Shown here piece after piece: positions 14,547-23,282 of a stretch of 26,773 nucleotides of DNA. Position 1 is the stretch's first letter, and every line of letters starts with the position of its first letter. This DNA is from a virus. The translations under genes and the position numbers were made by a program. The notes under the pieces are model-generated. The model was not told the DNA's origin. It made no database searches and saw only the letters and a list, made by a program, of their open reading frames with translations. The stretch covers positions 1-26,773 of IMG/VR virus record IMGVR_UViG_3300036800_000532. One strand, written 5' to 3'.

Positions 14547-16031
14547 ATGACGAAACTAGAAACACTACGAGAGAATAGAGCGAAAGCCGAGAAGGCTTTA
14601 CGCTCCATGCTTGATGAGCACGAAGCTGCTCTAGAGACTCGCTCACTCAGCGAGGACGAGGAGAACGCTGCTGCTGGTGCTGAGAAGCGCCTTGCTCAGT
14701 TTGACGCTGCTATTGAGCGTGCGGAAGCCGAAGAGGCACGCAACGCTGCTATAGCTGAAGAAAGAGCACGCCAACTAGGTACTGGCTCTACTGGCGCTGG
14801 CGCTGATACATCAGTCCGTGTCGGGCACGAGCCACTGACCTACGGGCCAGCCCAAGACGGCTACAGCTTCTACAGAGACCTTCTGTCCTCAGCTGCTAAC
14901 GGCCCTGGTGCTCGTGCAGCTAATGAGCGTCTGATCCGCCACCAAGGCGAAGTAGAGAAGCTGGCCGCTGGTCCTCAAGACAGCGCAGAAGCTCGTAACG
15001 CTCGGAAGGCTGTCAACGAGATTCGTCGTCAGAGCCCTGAGAGCAGAGCATCTAACACCGGTAACTCAAGTCTTGGCGACTGGGCACCACCTGTGTTCGC
15101 TCTCGATGACACCGCTCATTACCGGGACTACGGGCGTAGCTACATCGACCAGCTACACAGCATGCCACTACCTGAGAGCGGCATGGTCATCAACATTCCA
15201 CGAGTGACTACCCCAACCCTGGCAGTAAATCAGACCGGTGGTAACTCAGCGAATGAGAACACTTCGGTAGCCACCAGAGATATGACCGGCACTTATGGCA
15301 CTGGCTCCGTCCAGACCATTGTGTCTAACGATCTTGTCTCGCAACAGTACCTTGATCGTTTCGGCCCTGCGTCCTTCGCTGCTGACCAATTGATCCTTCA
15401 GGATCAGAGTACGCAAGTCAATAAGCTGCTCAATCAGTTTGCGCTAGATCAGACCTTTGCTCTTGTCAATGCCAACAATAGCTACATCGTTTACAACGAC
15501 TCTAGCTTCGGTGTCGCCAAGTTCAAGCAATCAGTCCATGCCGCTAAAGCTGCGCTACGCAAGCTGCAAGGCACTGTCACTGTACCTACCCACCTTTTCG
15601 CTGACGCTGATCTGTGGGAGACCATCGAGGGCTCCGTTGATAGCAATGGCCGTCCCCTGGTCGTGCCGCAAGGCGTTGCTTACAACCCCATTGCTGTCGG
15701 TGACAACTCTGGCACCCCAGAAGGCTATACAGGGTTCCGCTTCGCTGCGCTGCCTGCCTTCGTAGACCAGAACATCTACACACAATGGACTGGTAACAAT
15801 GATGCTACCCCTGCCTATGTGAACGATCACGTAGCGCTCGTAGCTGATCTGAACATCGGTGCTGAGTGGCTAGAAGGTGCTCCGGTCATTCGGGTACTAC
15901 CCCAGCCATACGCCAACACATTGACTGTGCTTATACAGCAATTCGTCTATTGCGCATTCGTGCCTCGTTACCCGAACGCCTTCCAGGTCGTGGTCGGTTC
16001 CGGTACTGCAAGTGCGAATCTAACTGCATAA
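14547..16031 (+). CDS. Major capsid protein (HK97 fold)
   Basis: A 494-residue protein. Residues 1-85 are a charged coiled coil (KLETLRENRAKAEKALRSML, then EEENAAAG-type and AEAEEARNAAIAEERA repeats), the delta or scaffold domain that the protease removes. After a linker, the HK97 domain runs from about 175 to 485, with a LPESGMVINIPRVTTP strand, DLVSQQYLDRFGP spine helix, and a NAFQVVVGSGTASANL C-terminal strand. It forms the icosahedral shell. Expression is likely aided by the leader mini-ORF upstream. Three bases separate its stop from the next small gene. Confidence 0.93.
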   Translation: MTKLETLRENRAKAEKALRSMLDEHEAALETRSLSEDEENAAAGAEKRLAQFDAAIERAEAEEARNAAIAEERARQLGTGSTGAGADTSVRVGHEPLTYGPAQDGYSFYRDLLSSAANGPGARAANERLIRHQGEVEKLAAGPQDSAEARNARKAVNEIRRQSPESRASNTGNSSLGDWAPPVFALDDTAHYRDYGRSYIDQLHSMPLPESGMVINIPRVTTPTLAVNQTGGNSANENTSVATRDMTGTYGTGSVQTIVSNDLVSQQYLDRFGPASFAADQLILQDQSTQVNKLLNQFALDQTFALVNANNSYIVYNDSSFGVAKFKQSVHAAKAALRKLQGTVTVPTHLFADADLWETIEGSVDSNGRPLVVPQGVAYNPIAVGDNSGTPEGYTGFRFAALPAFVDQNIYTQWTGNNDATPAYVNDHVALVADLNIGAEWLEGAPVIRVLPQPYANTLTVLIQQFVYCAFVPRYPNAFQVVVGSGTASANLTA

Positions 16032-16034
16032 CCA

Positions 16035-16211
16035 GTGGGGACAGTAAACACCTCGGGGGAGCAATCCCCCGAGGACACCCCTGCCGATGGTGCGCTGGAC
16101 AGCACGCAGCAGGAACAACCGAACCAGGCTCGCAAGCGTGATCTGAAGCGGTCAGCTGAGCAACGCCGTACTGGCAAGCGCCGGGGCATCTCTGATCGAG
16201 AGACGAGATGA
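16035..16211 (+). CDS. Small basic protein after the capsid gene
   Basis: A 58-residue protein starting with GTG three bases after the capsid stop and ending in an ATGA overlap with the next gene. The N-terminal half is acidic and rich in Gly, Ser and Pro. The C-terminal half is strongly basic (QARKRDLKRSAEQRRTGKRR). The junction spacing on both sides supports real translation. Its codons between 16051 and 16074 form a perfect 9-bp hairpin. Function unknown; a small nucleic-acid-binding or head-associated role would fit the charge but is a guess. Confidence 0.6.
   Translation: MGTVNTSGEQSPEDTPADGALDSTQQEQPNQARKRDLKRSAEQRRTGKRRGISDRETR
16051..16074 (+). terminator. Strong hairpin just after the capsid gene, without T-run
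   Basis: CCTCGGGGG pairs perfectly with CCCCCGAGG around the six-base loop AGCAAT, 20 bases after the capsid stop codon. No T-run follows, so it is not a classical intrinsic terminator. It could slow polymerase or protect the 3' end of capsid mRNA. It lies inside the small basic gene. Confidence 0.35.
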
Positions 16212-16558
16212 GCTGGCCGGGGTCGAGCGTGACCATCACCCATGCCTACACCGGGCTTGATGGGTCGGCCTCGTCAGGAAGCGTGAGCTTCACGCTGAGC
16301 GGTCCGCTTCGCAATGGCGGGGTGACTCTCCCTGGTGGACAGCCACTGGTGGTCACTCTGACCAACGGCGCTCTGTCCGTCTCTCTACCAGCGAATGACG
16401 ACTCTGGCTCGATCCCCAGCGGGACCAGCTACAGCGTCACTGAGCGCATCGTAGGGGCCTCAGAGACTGAGTATCCCATCACGGTGCCATCTGCGAGTAA
16501 CGGGCTGACCATCGACCTGGCGAGCTTGCTCCCATCAGATGGCGGGGCGGGCTCCTAG
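16208..16558 (+). CDS. Ig-like beta-sandwich virion protein
   Basis: A 116-residue protein made almost wholly of beta strands with Gly/Ser/Thr turns: VTITHAYTGLDGSASSGSVS, VTLPGGQPLVVTLTNGALSV, then SYSVTERIVGASETEYPITV. This resembles the Ig-like or fibronectin-like small proteins found near the capsid genes of actinophages, which may decorate the head or join the connector. The start overlaps the upstream gene (ATGA) and its stop shares a base with the next GTG start, so it is translated in a coupled chain. The precise role is not shown by sequence. Confidence 0.7.
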   Translation: MSWPGSSVTITHAYTGLDGSASSGSVSFTLSGPLRNGGVTLPGGQPLVVTLTNGALSVSLPANDDSGSIPSGTSYSVTERIVGASETEYPITVPSASNGLTIDLASLLPSDGGAGS

Positions 16559-17229
16559 TGGCGAACTACACCCCAGGCACAGCCAACGCTCTGCACGGCA
16601 CCACGGTCTATGGCTCGTTCATCGGGCTGTCTGAAGCCAAAGAGTACCTGCAGTACCCAGCAGACGACGAGAGCCACGACGCTGCGTTTCAGCGCATCGT
16701 TGACGCTGCTTGCACATGGGTTCAGACCTTCTGTGGTCGCCCGATCGGTAAGACGCTCTACAAACCCCCGTATGGCCGGTTCAGTGGTGGGGCTGGCATC
16801 AACTCGTCATACATAGCGCTACCCAGATTCCCAGTGCTCCAGATTCTCTCTGTCATCGAATTCCAGGGGTCAACTCCAGTAGCTCTCTCCGAGGTTGACC
16901 CGGCATCTGGTAGCGATGGCTACACCGTCGACTACAGCACCGGGATCATCGAGCGGGTCATGGGCGGCGTATGGCAACGCCCATTTATGCCGTCAGAGCG
17001 TGGCGTGCTCGTCACCTGGTATGCGGGCTTCGACCCGATACCAGCCGACATATGGCTAACGACCATGAATCTCATTGATCTGTGGTTCAGGACGTACCAG
17101 CAACAAGGCGCCAATAAGAGCGCCGCCAGCAACCCTATGAACAATGGGCAACCGCAAGGCCCATGGGGTGGCGTGCCCGCATTCGTGAAGTCAGGGCTAC
17201 AGCCATACATCTTGCCGAGCATCAACTGA
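16558..17229 (+). CDS. Head-tail connector protein (gp6-like)
   Basis: A 223-residue protein starting with GTG that shares its first base with the preceding TAG. Residues about 22-60 (GLSEAKEYLQYPADDESHDAAFQRIVDAACTWVQTFCGR) are the typical N-terminal helices of HK97 gp6/SPP1 gp15-type head-tail connectors, followed by a beta region (LPRFPVLQILSVIEF, GYTVDYSTGIIERVMGGVW) and a PADIWLTTMNLI helix. It forms the ring between portal and tail. The final ATG/TGA overlap couples it to the next gene. Confidence 0.85.
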   Translation: MANYTPGTANALHGTTVYGSFIGLSEAKEYLQYPADDESHDAAFQRIVDAACTWVQTFCGRPIGKTLYKPPYGRFSGGAGINSSYIALPRFPVLQILSVIEFQGSTPVALSEVDPASGSDGYTVDYSTGIIERVMGGVWQRPFMPSERGVLVTWYAGFDPIPADIWLTTMNLIDLWFRTYQQQGANKSAASNPMNNGQPQGPWGGVPAFVKSGLQPYILPSIN

Positions 17230-17744
17230 TGCTCACTACAACGATCCCCGCTGCGATAGCGACCGTCTACAGCTACTTAGAGACCGCTTGCGGTGCGTAC
17301 CCAACGCTCAATGCCCAAGCAACTATCGGCTGGCCCATCGGGACCGTGCCCAACAACTGGGCAATGGTTGGCAGCTTCGCCCAAGAAGGCGGCGGCATCG
17401 TCGTCAGCAATACGAGTCAGTGGGCCGTGATCCCAGCGAGTGCGTTGCGTCGCACCGAGGAATACGCCATAGCTGGGTCGATCGTCTGCTGGGACGGCAA
17501 CGTCGATCCCATTAGCAGGATTAACGATGCGATGTCTCTGCTCGACGCGTTCTACAAAGCGCTGTTTGATGACTACAAGAACCCAGGGAATGGCGCACTA
17601 ACACCAACCGGCTCATGGGGTGAGTTCACCTGGACCATGCCAACAAGTGGCCCGTTCTCTGACGCTGATGGCAATGCATCGGGCTGGGGTGTCGTCGTCG
17701 AGTTTGAGCTTCACCCAGTCAACATCCAAATAGCAACTACCTAA
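17229..17744 (+). CDS. Tail terminator or neck protein
   Basis: A 171-residue protein from the ATG at 17229, which shares a base with the preceding stop (TGATG); the longer ORF from 17163 overlaps the connector gene and is rejected. It has an alternating strand and helix pattern with VYSYLETACGAYP at the start, RRTEEYAIAGSIVCWDG in the middle and GWGVVVEFELHPV at the end. This fits the tail terminator proteins that cap the tail tube, and the gene is in the usual place between connector and tail tube. The call rests mostly on position. Confidence 0.6.
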   Translation: MLTTTIPAAIATVYSYLETACGAYPTLNAQATIGWPIGTVPNNWAMVGSFAQEGGGIVVSNTSQWAVIPASALRRTEEYAIAGSIVCWDGNVDPISRINDAMSLLDAFYKALFDDYKNPGNGALTPTGSWGEFTWTMPTSGPFSDADGNASGWGVVVEFELHPVNIQIATT

Positions 17745-17774
17745 CAAACATATACAAAGAAAGCAGGCACCATT

Positions 17775-18842
17775 ATGGCAGGACCCGGTTCAGGGCTTGG
17801 ATCAAGCCTCGGAAGCGGGATCGAAACAGCAGGCTCCTACGGTACGGCTGTCACGCCGACGTTATGGCTGGCAAGCGATTCCGCAGACTTAAAGCAGAAC
17901 CCCATCTTCTTCGATGGCAAAGGACTACGTGGCGGGACGCTCGTTACCGACGTCAACGACCACATACTCACCAATCTGGATGCTGGCGGGACCATCAAGA
18001 CGCCGGTCTACTACAAGGGCTTCGGCCGTTACATAGCGTCTCTGCAAGGGAGTCTCAACGCCGCAGGTGCTCCAGTCGAGATCGGTGGGACGACTGCGTA
18101 CACCCAGACTCACGCCTTCCAGAACGGCTGGAACCAGAGCCTGACCTTGCAGCAGGGCATCCCCGACGTGTCCCAGGTCATCCACAACTGGCTGACTGTC
18201 GGCTCCAAAGTCATCGAGGGTGTCTTTGAGTGCACCGCCGGCTCAAGCCTCGCAGCCACGTTCACTATCGACGCTAGAGACAGATACGAGTCATCGAGCG
18301 CTATCACCACTCCAGTAGAGCCCACAGGGGACCCGTTCTTCGCTTGGCAGAACATGAGCGTGAAGCTCGGTGCGCTTGGCTCTGAGGTCTCTGTCGATGG
18401 CGTCAGCAAGTGGACTGGGACGATCAAGCGTCAGAAGGCTGGCAAGCGCTTTAACGCAGGGAACTTCAGCGTTGCGCCGAACGTGCCAGCTACTGGCCCC
18501 TACGCCGTCAAGAGCGAGCCAGTGGACAACGGGTTTGCAGCGATCAGCGCTGTGCTTGAGACCGAGTACCTGAACGACACGCTCTATGAGAATTACTACC
18601 TGACACAGACCCCGTTCTCGCTGATCGTCAGCTTCGTTAGCTCCACGTACATCACCACTGGCGCTACCCCAACGAACCCGTACTCGATCACGTTCGCCTT
18701 CCCGAGCTGCCGCTTCAAGTCAAGCGACCCCCAGGTCACCGGCCCAGACATCGTGAAGCCGCAAATGAACGTCGAGGTCTACAACGACGAAACGCACGCA
18801 CCTTGCACGATCACCGTAGTCAGTACCGAGACGGCGCTCTAA
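17775..18842 (+). CDS. Major tail tube protein
   Basis: A 355-residue protein. It opens with GPGSGLGSSLGSGIETAGSY and has the strand pattern of tail tube proteins (LRGGTLVTDVNDHILTNLDA, then TIKTPVYYKGFGRYIASLQG). Its position directly before the tail assembly chaperones is diagnostic. It is longer than many tube proteins, so an added surface domain is possible. A modest ribosome site (AGG about ten bases before ATG) is present. It polymerises around the tape measure to make the tail tube. Confidence 0.85.
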   Translation: MAGPGSGLGSSLGSGIETAGSYGTAVTPTLWLASDSADLKQNPIFFDGKGLRGGTLVTDVNDHILTNLDAGGTIKTPVYYKGFGRYIASLQGSLNAAGAPVEIGGTTAYTQTHAFQNGWNQSLTLQQGIPDVSQVIHNWLTVGSKVIEGVFECTAGSSLAATFTIDARDRYESSSAITTPVEPTGDPFFAWQNMSVKLGALGSEVSVDGVSKWTGTIKRQKAGKRFNAGNFSVAPNVPATGPYAVKSEPVDNGFAAISAVLETEYLNDTLYENYYLTQTPFSLIVSFVSSTYITTGATPTNPYSITFAFPSCRFKSSDPQVTGPDIVKPQMNVEVYNDETHAPCTITVVSTETAL

Positions 18843-19181
18843 ATGGCGAACTTCACTCTAGCGATTGACGGCAAAGACTACTCACTAGACCCCGAATCAA
18901 TCACGGTGCGGGAGTCTAAAGAGATACGGGGCTACACCGGCAAGGGCATCGCAAAGCTGCTGTCTGGCATCGACCCGTCTGACCCGTCAGAGGAGCTGAT
19001 CGAGATTCTCGTCTATCTCATGCGTAAGCGTGCCGGCGAAGAGGTCTCTATCGACGCCAACCAAGACGTAGCGCTGATCGGGCTCTTTAGTCATGTAGGC
19101 GCAGCTGCGGATGCTCAAGCCCAGGGTGACGATGACAGCCTCCCTTTGGACCGGAGTACCGGCGAGCCAGAGAGCATCTAG
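18843..19181 (+). CDS. Tail assembly chaperone, short form
   Basis: A 112-residue protein starting directly after the tail tube stop (TAA then ATG). It has a beta N-terminus (MANFTLAIDGKDYSLDPESI) and helical remainder, ending in an acidic tail. This is the gpG-like product; it coats the tape measure protein during tail assembly. It contains the shift site CCCTTTG near its end, from which a longer product is made. Confidence 0.88.
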   Translation: MANFTLAIDGKDYSLDPESITVRESKEIRGYTGKGIAKLLSGIDPSDPSEELIEILVYLMRKRAGEEVSIDANQDVALIGLFSHVGAAADAQAQGDDDSLPLDRSTGEPESI

Positions 19182-19423
19182 CAGCACAGCGAGAGCAGTA
19201 TCAGCGTCAGTTCAGCGAACGAGCGAATGAAGACCTTTGGCGGCTAGCTCGCCAATACATGGGGGCATTCGCTGTGGAGTTCGGGTGGACACCCAACGAC
19301 GCATATGACCTGGCGTGGCCTGACTTAGTGGAGATGACGCTTGTCATCGACCAGTTATCAGACGCACGCAGAGAACAGAACAGCCATCAATCGCAGGATG
19401 CTGCGTATCAGAAGATGGCATAA
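18843..19423 (+). CDS. Tail assembly chaperone, long form by -1 frameshift
   Basis: A -1 shift at 19142-19148 joins the short chaperone to a second open frame ending at the TAA at 19421-19423, giving about 193 residues. The added part is helical and charged (LAAQREQYQRQFSERANEDL, then GWTPNDAYDLAWPDLVE). The second frame has no separate convincing start codon at its beginning, and it is open through the overlap. A fusion by -1 shifting between these two genes is the standard GT arrangement of long-tailed phages. The long form bridges the tape measure and tail tube subunits. Confidence 0.85.
19142..19148 (+). promoter_or_regulatory. Slippery site CCCTTTG for -1 frameshifting
   Basis: The heptamer reads C CCT TTG in the frame of the short chaperone, which matches the X XXY YYZ rule exactly; slipping back one base gives CCC TTT. 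It lies about 30 bases before the stop of the short form, and the -1 frame is open from here to 19423. Confidence 0.85.
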
Positions 19424-19444
19424 CACCAGAAGGGGCACGCCTCC

Positions 19445-19852
19445 ATGCGTATTGAGATAAGCACGTCTATGGAGAGCTTCGCCAAGGGTCTCCATAAAGC
19501 AAGCCCTGACATCTATAAGGCGTTGCGTACCAGCGTTCGCCAGGCCGGGAACATGGTTCGTGATGCTGCACGAGACGATACGTCGTCTGTCAAAGCGGCG
19601 AAAGCTCTACGAGTCTCAGCCGGTGCAACGTCAGCAACGATCAGTGCCAGTGGACAGTTCCCAGTGCTGCTCGAGGGTCCCAAGCCATTTAGGCATCCGC
19701 TCTTCGGCAATAAGAAGCATTGGTACTCGCAGAATGCCAAACCGTATCTAGCGCCGGCCGGGCTCAAGAAGGGCCCCGAAGCCCAGCAGATGATTGGCGA
19801 TGCGGTAATCGCTGCTGCCAAGAAGGTCTTTGACGAGGCAAGTAGCGGATGA
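19445..19852 (+). CDS. HK97 gp10-like minor virion protein
   Basis: A 135-residue protein with a helical N-terminus (MESFAKGLHKASPDIYKALRT) and a central FPVLLEGPKPFRHPLFGNKK, followed by PYLAPAG and a C-terminal helix. The PFRHPLFGNKKHW turn is typical of HK97 gp10-type tail-completion or neck proteins. It is unusual that the gene lies after the chaperones and directly before the tape measure instead of among the connector genes. It overlaps the following mini-ORF by an ATGA. Confidence 0.72.
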   Translation: MRIEISTSMESFAKGLHKASPDIYKALRTSVRQAGNMVRDAARDDTSSVKAAKALRVSAGATSATISASGQFPVLLEGPKPFRHPLFGNKKHWYSQNAKPYLAPAGLKKGPEAQQMIGDAVIAAAKKVFDEASSG

Positions 19853-19890
19853 ACCGCCTCTTCGTTTCCAGTGATGGGAAGCCGAAGTAG
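19849..19890 (+). repeat. Leader repeat, copy 2: 13-codon mini-ORF and hairpin before tape measure
   Basis: ATG 19849 (overlapping the preceding TGA) opens a 13-codon frame, MNRLFVSSDGKPK, whose TAG at 19888-19890 shares its last base with the GTG start of the tape measure gene. The same bases form a hairpin, CTTCG/CGAAG (19860-19864 with 19883-19887) plus TTCC/GGAA inside, with the same T/GC internal loop as the copy before the capsid gene. Confidence 0.5.
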
Positions 19891-22800
19891 TGGCTGACAA
19901 AGTCTCGCTGAAGATCAGCGGTGACCCCGGGGACATCCTCGCTGCTTTCCAGGCGGTACAGAGCAAGGTCTCTGAGACGGCTTCTCGCATCAAAGGGTCT
20001 TTCTCGTCTGCGAGCGATTCTGTTTCCGGGGACGCAGCGAAGATGGATGCGGCACTTGAGACTCTCAATAAGACGATTAGCTCTCGTATCACTCTGGATG
20101 ACGGGGATGCCAAAGCACGTCTCGATCAGCTGAAAGCGAAGCTCGATGAGTTCGCCCATGCAGTAGCGATTGCCAAGACAAAGGTTGACGATACCGAGTC
20201 TGAAGGCAAGTTACTTAAGATGGAGGCGGAGTTAAGCCGCCTTAGCGGCAAGACCGCCAGTCCCAAACTCACTATCGGCGGGATAGCTGATTCCGAGGCG
20301 AAGCTCATCGCCATTCAAGCGGAGCTTGAGAAGCTTCGTGACGAGAAGATCGACCCCAAGGTTGACACGTCTGGCGTTGACAACTTCGGTAGGTCAGCTG
20401 GCAACGCTGGGAACGAGGCGAAAGACCTTGGCTCTGCCGCTGGGGGAGCGTCCGGCGGGCTCTCCGGTCTAACGCAAGCAGCCATAGCTCTTGGGCCAGC
20501 TCTCGTGCCGATCGGTGCTGTAGCTCTCGGTGGGCTCATAGCGCTACCTGGCATAGCTGCTGGGGCTGCGTCTGGGCTCGCTGCGCTCAAGCTCGGGTTC
20601 TCTGGGATCGGTGCTGCTGTCTCAGCGATCCAGGCGCCAGTAGACGCTTCCGGCCAGTCGATGGACCAGCTGACGACTGCTCAGAACAGCGCTGCTCAGT
20701 CAGCTGCTTCTGCGGCCCAGACCATCGTCTCAGCGCAGCAAGCCATAGCGAACGCCATCTCTACCCAAGCCAACGACTCGATCAATGCGACCGAGGCGCT
20801 TGGGAATGCTCAGCAGTCACTAGCGAACGCCGTTCAGAGTGCTGCCAACGCTCAGGTCTCCGCTGACAACTCCATTGTCTCAGCACAGCAAGCGCTGGCG
20901 TCAGCGAATCAGACGCTGGGCAACTCGCAGGTCTCAGAGCTAAACGCCCAGAAGGCGCTGACCCAAGCACGCATCGATGCAGCCAACGCCATAACCAATC
21001 TCAACGATCAGGTAAAGGACGGGGCTCTCGCTCAGCAACAAGCGGCGCTCGATACCCAGAACGCTGCGCTGGCGCTTCAGCAAGGTGGCGGTGGCTACAA
21101 CGCTGCTCAGCTGCAACTCAGTTACGAGATGGCGGTACAGCACCAGAAGGACCTTGCTGACCAGCAGAAGCAAACACAGCAGCAAGCCACCCAGGCCAAC
21201 CAGCAAGGGGTCTCCGGGTCCACCGCAGTTCAGTCGGCGCTACAAGGCGTGGTCTCTGCCACACAGGCAGTCGGGAACGCCCAACAAGCGGTAGGCAACG
21301 CCAGCAAGGCGCTCAGCCAAGCCCAGGTCTCAGCTGCCCAGCAGGTGGCTTCTGCCCAGCAGGCGGTCGGTAATGCGGTCCAGGCGCTCGGCGACGTGCA
21401 GCGAAACAACGCACGTACCGCTGTCTCTGACTCCCAGGCCATCTCCAATGCTCAGACCGCTCTATCTACTGCGTACGCCAACCAGCGCTACCAAGCGGTT
21501 GCCTCAGCCGAGGCGATCAAGCAGGCCCAGATGGGAGCCGTCGGCTCTACATCAGCGGTCGCCACCGCTCTTGCTGCGCTTACCCCAGCGGGTCGCTCGT
21601 TCGTCGAGTTCTTACGTTCGTCGCTGCTCCCAGAGTTCAACGCTCTGAAAGCCCAAGTACAAAGCAATCTGCTCCCGGCAGTCGAGGGTGCTCTTAAGTC
21701 TGCGCAGCCAGCTATTGCTGCGTTCGGCCAATCCATCGCTAACTCAGCTACTGGGATCGGTGCACTAGCGCAACGCTTCGGTCAGTTCCTGGGCTCAGCG
21801 CAAGGGATGAGAGACGTGAATCAGCTGCTCGCTTTGGGGCAGCAGTTTATGTCTGGAATGGGCTCTGCTGGGCTTGACGCTTTCAAGGCGATTATGAACA
21901 TCGGCGCCCAGGCCGGCCCGATCATTAGCCAGATACTCCAGAACGTGGGGAACGTTGCAGCTGCTTTCTTGCGGTTCTCCACGTCCACTGGGTTCGGTGC
22001 GCTTCTCAAGTTCATAGAACAAGAAGGGCCGGTAGTAGCTCAGTTCTTAGACAAGCTGACGAGTCTCGTCGGCTCCATTATCACAGCGGTAGCCCCATTC
22101 GGTGATGCGCTTATCAAAGCCCTGACGCCATTGGCTGCTGCGCTACAACCGTTAGCTGGTGCTCTCGGTCAGATTCTTACTGCGTTAGCGCCACTGCTTA
22201 AGCCGATATCTGACTTGGCTGTCCTCTTAGCCAATGTGCTAACCGGCGCAGTGCGTGGGTTGGTTCCATTGGTCGTATCTCTCGTGGGGCCGATAGCTCA
22301 ATTGGCGAGCGCCCTGATTGTTGGGCTGACTCCGATTCTTAAGGCGGCAGTCCCGATAGTCGCTCAATTGGCTGCACAGCTGGGTCCGATCCTTGCGCCG
22401 CTCATAAAAGCGCTTGTGCCAATAGTTCAATCCCTTTTCAAAGCGTTCGATCCATTGATCCCGTCGCTGCTTCAACTGGTCGTAAACACCAATCCATTTA
22501 TCCTTGCACTGCGAGTTCTGGGTCCGTTACTTGTGGTGCTGCTTCAAGCAGTGACGCCACTCATTGCGGTGCTCGCTCAATTAGCCGCACACATCATAGG
22601 GCCGGTCGTGTCAGCGCTAAATACCGTGATCGGCTGGCTTGTCCAGCTGGGAACGTTTATCGCAAAGACGCTAGAGCCAGTTCTCGCAGCGCTTTTGCAG
22701 AACATGACTGACACCTGGCGAACGACAGAACGAGTCGTCTCTGACGTTTGGAATAACACGCTAAAGCCTGTGCTCGGGTTCATCGTCGATAACGGTATCC

Positions 22801-23282
22801 ATCCCATACGAGATGCGCTGAACGAGCTAGGCAACGTCTTTGACGCTATCTGGAATGGCATACAGCGCATTGTGCAATCCGTCTGGTCGGTGATAAAGCC
22901 GATCTTCGATGCGATAACCGGTGCGGCGAAAGACGTGACTGGTGTTGTCGGTTCGATAGTCCATGCCGGTGGTAGCGCTCTGAGCGCTCTCGGCTTAGCA
23001 GAAGGCGGCATCGTCACCAAGCCAACGCTGGCAGTCATTGGCGAAGCCGGCTACCCAGAAGCGGTCATTCCATTAAAGAACGGGCTGCAAGCCAAAGGCT
23101 TTAACGATCACGTAGCCGCATTGCAACAAGGGTCAGCTCCAACGAGCCAAGCCCCAACAGTGAGCACGGCGCCGAGTGAGTTTGGCAATGCCCAGCAAGT
23201 TATTCAGGTGTTCGCTCAGACGAATGCTGACCCTTATGCAATCTCTCGTGAGCTTGCGTGGACATTGAAAACAGGTAACTGA
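19890..23282 (+). CDS. Tape measure protein
   Basis: A 1130-residue protein starting with GTG. After a helical N-terminus there is a Gly/Ala-rich hydrophobic segment (about 195-245). A long Gln/Ala/Asn coiled coil with repeated AQQA(I/V/L)-type units follows at about 265-545. Further hydrophobic helices run from about 700 to 920 (LIKALTPLAAALQPLAGAL and similar Pro-broken repeats). The C-terminus has LAEGGIVTKPTLAVIGEAG and ends FAQTNADPYAISRELAW, a tail seen in many tape measure proteins. It sets tail length and may reach the host membrane. It overlaps the next gene by one base (TGATG). Confidence 0.95.
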   Translation: MADKVSLKISGDPGDILAAFQAVQSKVSETASRIKGSFSSASDSVSGDAAKMDAALETLNKTISSRITLDDGDAKARLDQLKAKLDEFAHAVAIAKTKVDDTESEGKLLKMEAELSRLSGKTASPKLTIGGIADSEAKLIAIQAELEKLRDEKIDPKVDTSGVDNFGRSAGNAGNEAKDLGSAAGGASGGLSGLTQAAIALGPALVPIGAVALGGLIALPGIAAGAASGLAALKLGFSGIGAAVSAIQAPVDASGQSMDQLTTAQNSAAQSAASAAQTIVSAQQAIANAISTQANDSINATEALGNAQQSLANAVQSAANAQVSADNSIVSAQQALASANQTLGNSQVSELNAQKALTQARIDAANAITNLNDQVKDGALAQQQAALDTQNAALALQQGGGGYNAAQLQLSYEMAVQHQKDLADQQKQTQQQATQANQQGVSGSTAVQSALQGVVSATQAVGNAQQAVGNASKALSQAQVSAAQQVASAQQAVGNAVQALGDVQRNNARTAVSDSQAISNAQTALSTAYANQRYQAVASAEAIKQAQMGAVGSTSAVATALAALTPAGRSFVEFLRSSLLPEFNALKAQVQSNLLPAVEGALKSAQPAIAAFGQSIANSATGIGALAQRFGQFLGSAQGMRDVNQLLALGQQFMSGMGSAGLDAFKAIMNIGAQAGPIISQILQNVGNVAAAFLRFSTSTGFGALLKFIEQEGPVVAQFLDKLTSLVGSIITAVAPFGDALIKALTPLAAALQPLAGALGQILTALAPLLKPISDLAVLLANVLTGAVRGLVPLVVSLVGPIAQLASALIVGLTPILKAAVPIVAQLAAQLGPILAPLIKALVPIVQSLFKAFDPLIPSLLQLVVNTNPFILALRVLGPLLVVLLQAVTPLIAVLAQLAAHIIGPVVSALNTVIGWLVQLGTFIAKTLEPVLAALLQNMTDTWRTTERVVSDVWNNTLKPVLGFIVDNGIHPIRDALNELGNVFDAIWNGIQRIVQSVWSVIKPIFDAITGAAKDVTGVVGSIVHAGGSALSALGLAEGGIVTKPTLAVIGEAGYPEAVIPLKNGLQAKGFNDHVAALQQGSAPTSQAPTVSTAPSEFGNAQQVIQVFAQTNADPYAISRELAWTLKTGN

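Noticed and set aside
20680-21500. CRISPR-like repeat array
   Set aside because: The repeats are in-frame coiled-coil codons of the tape measure gene without regular spacers.
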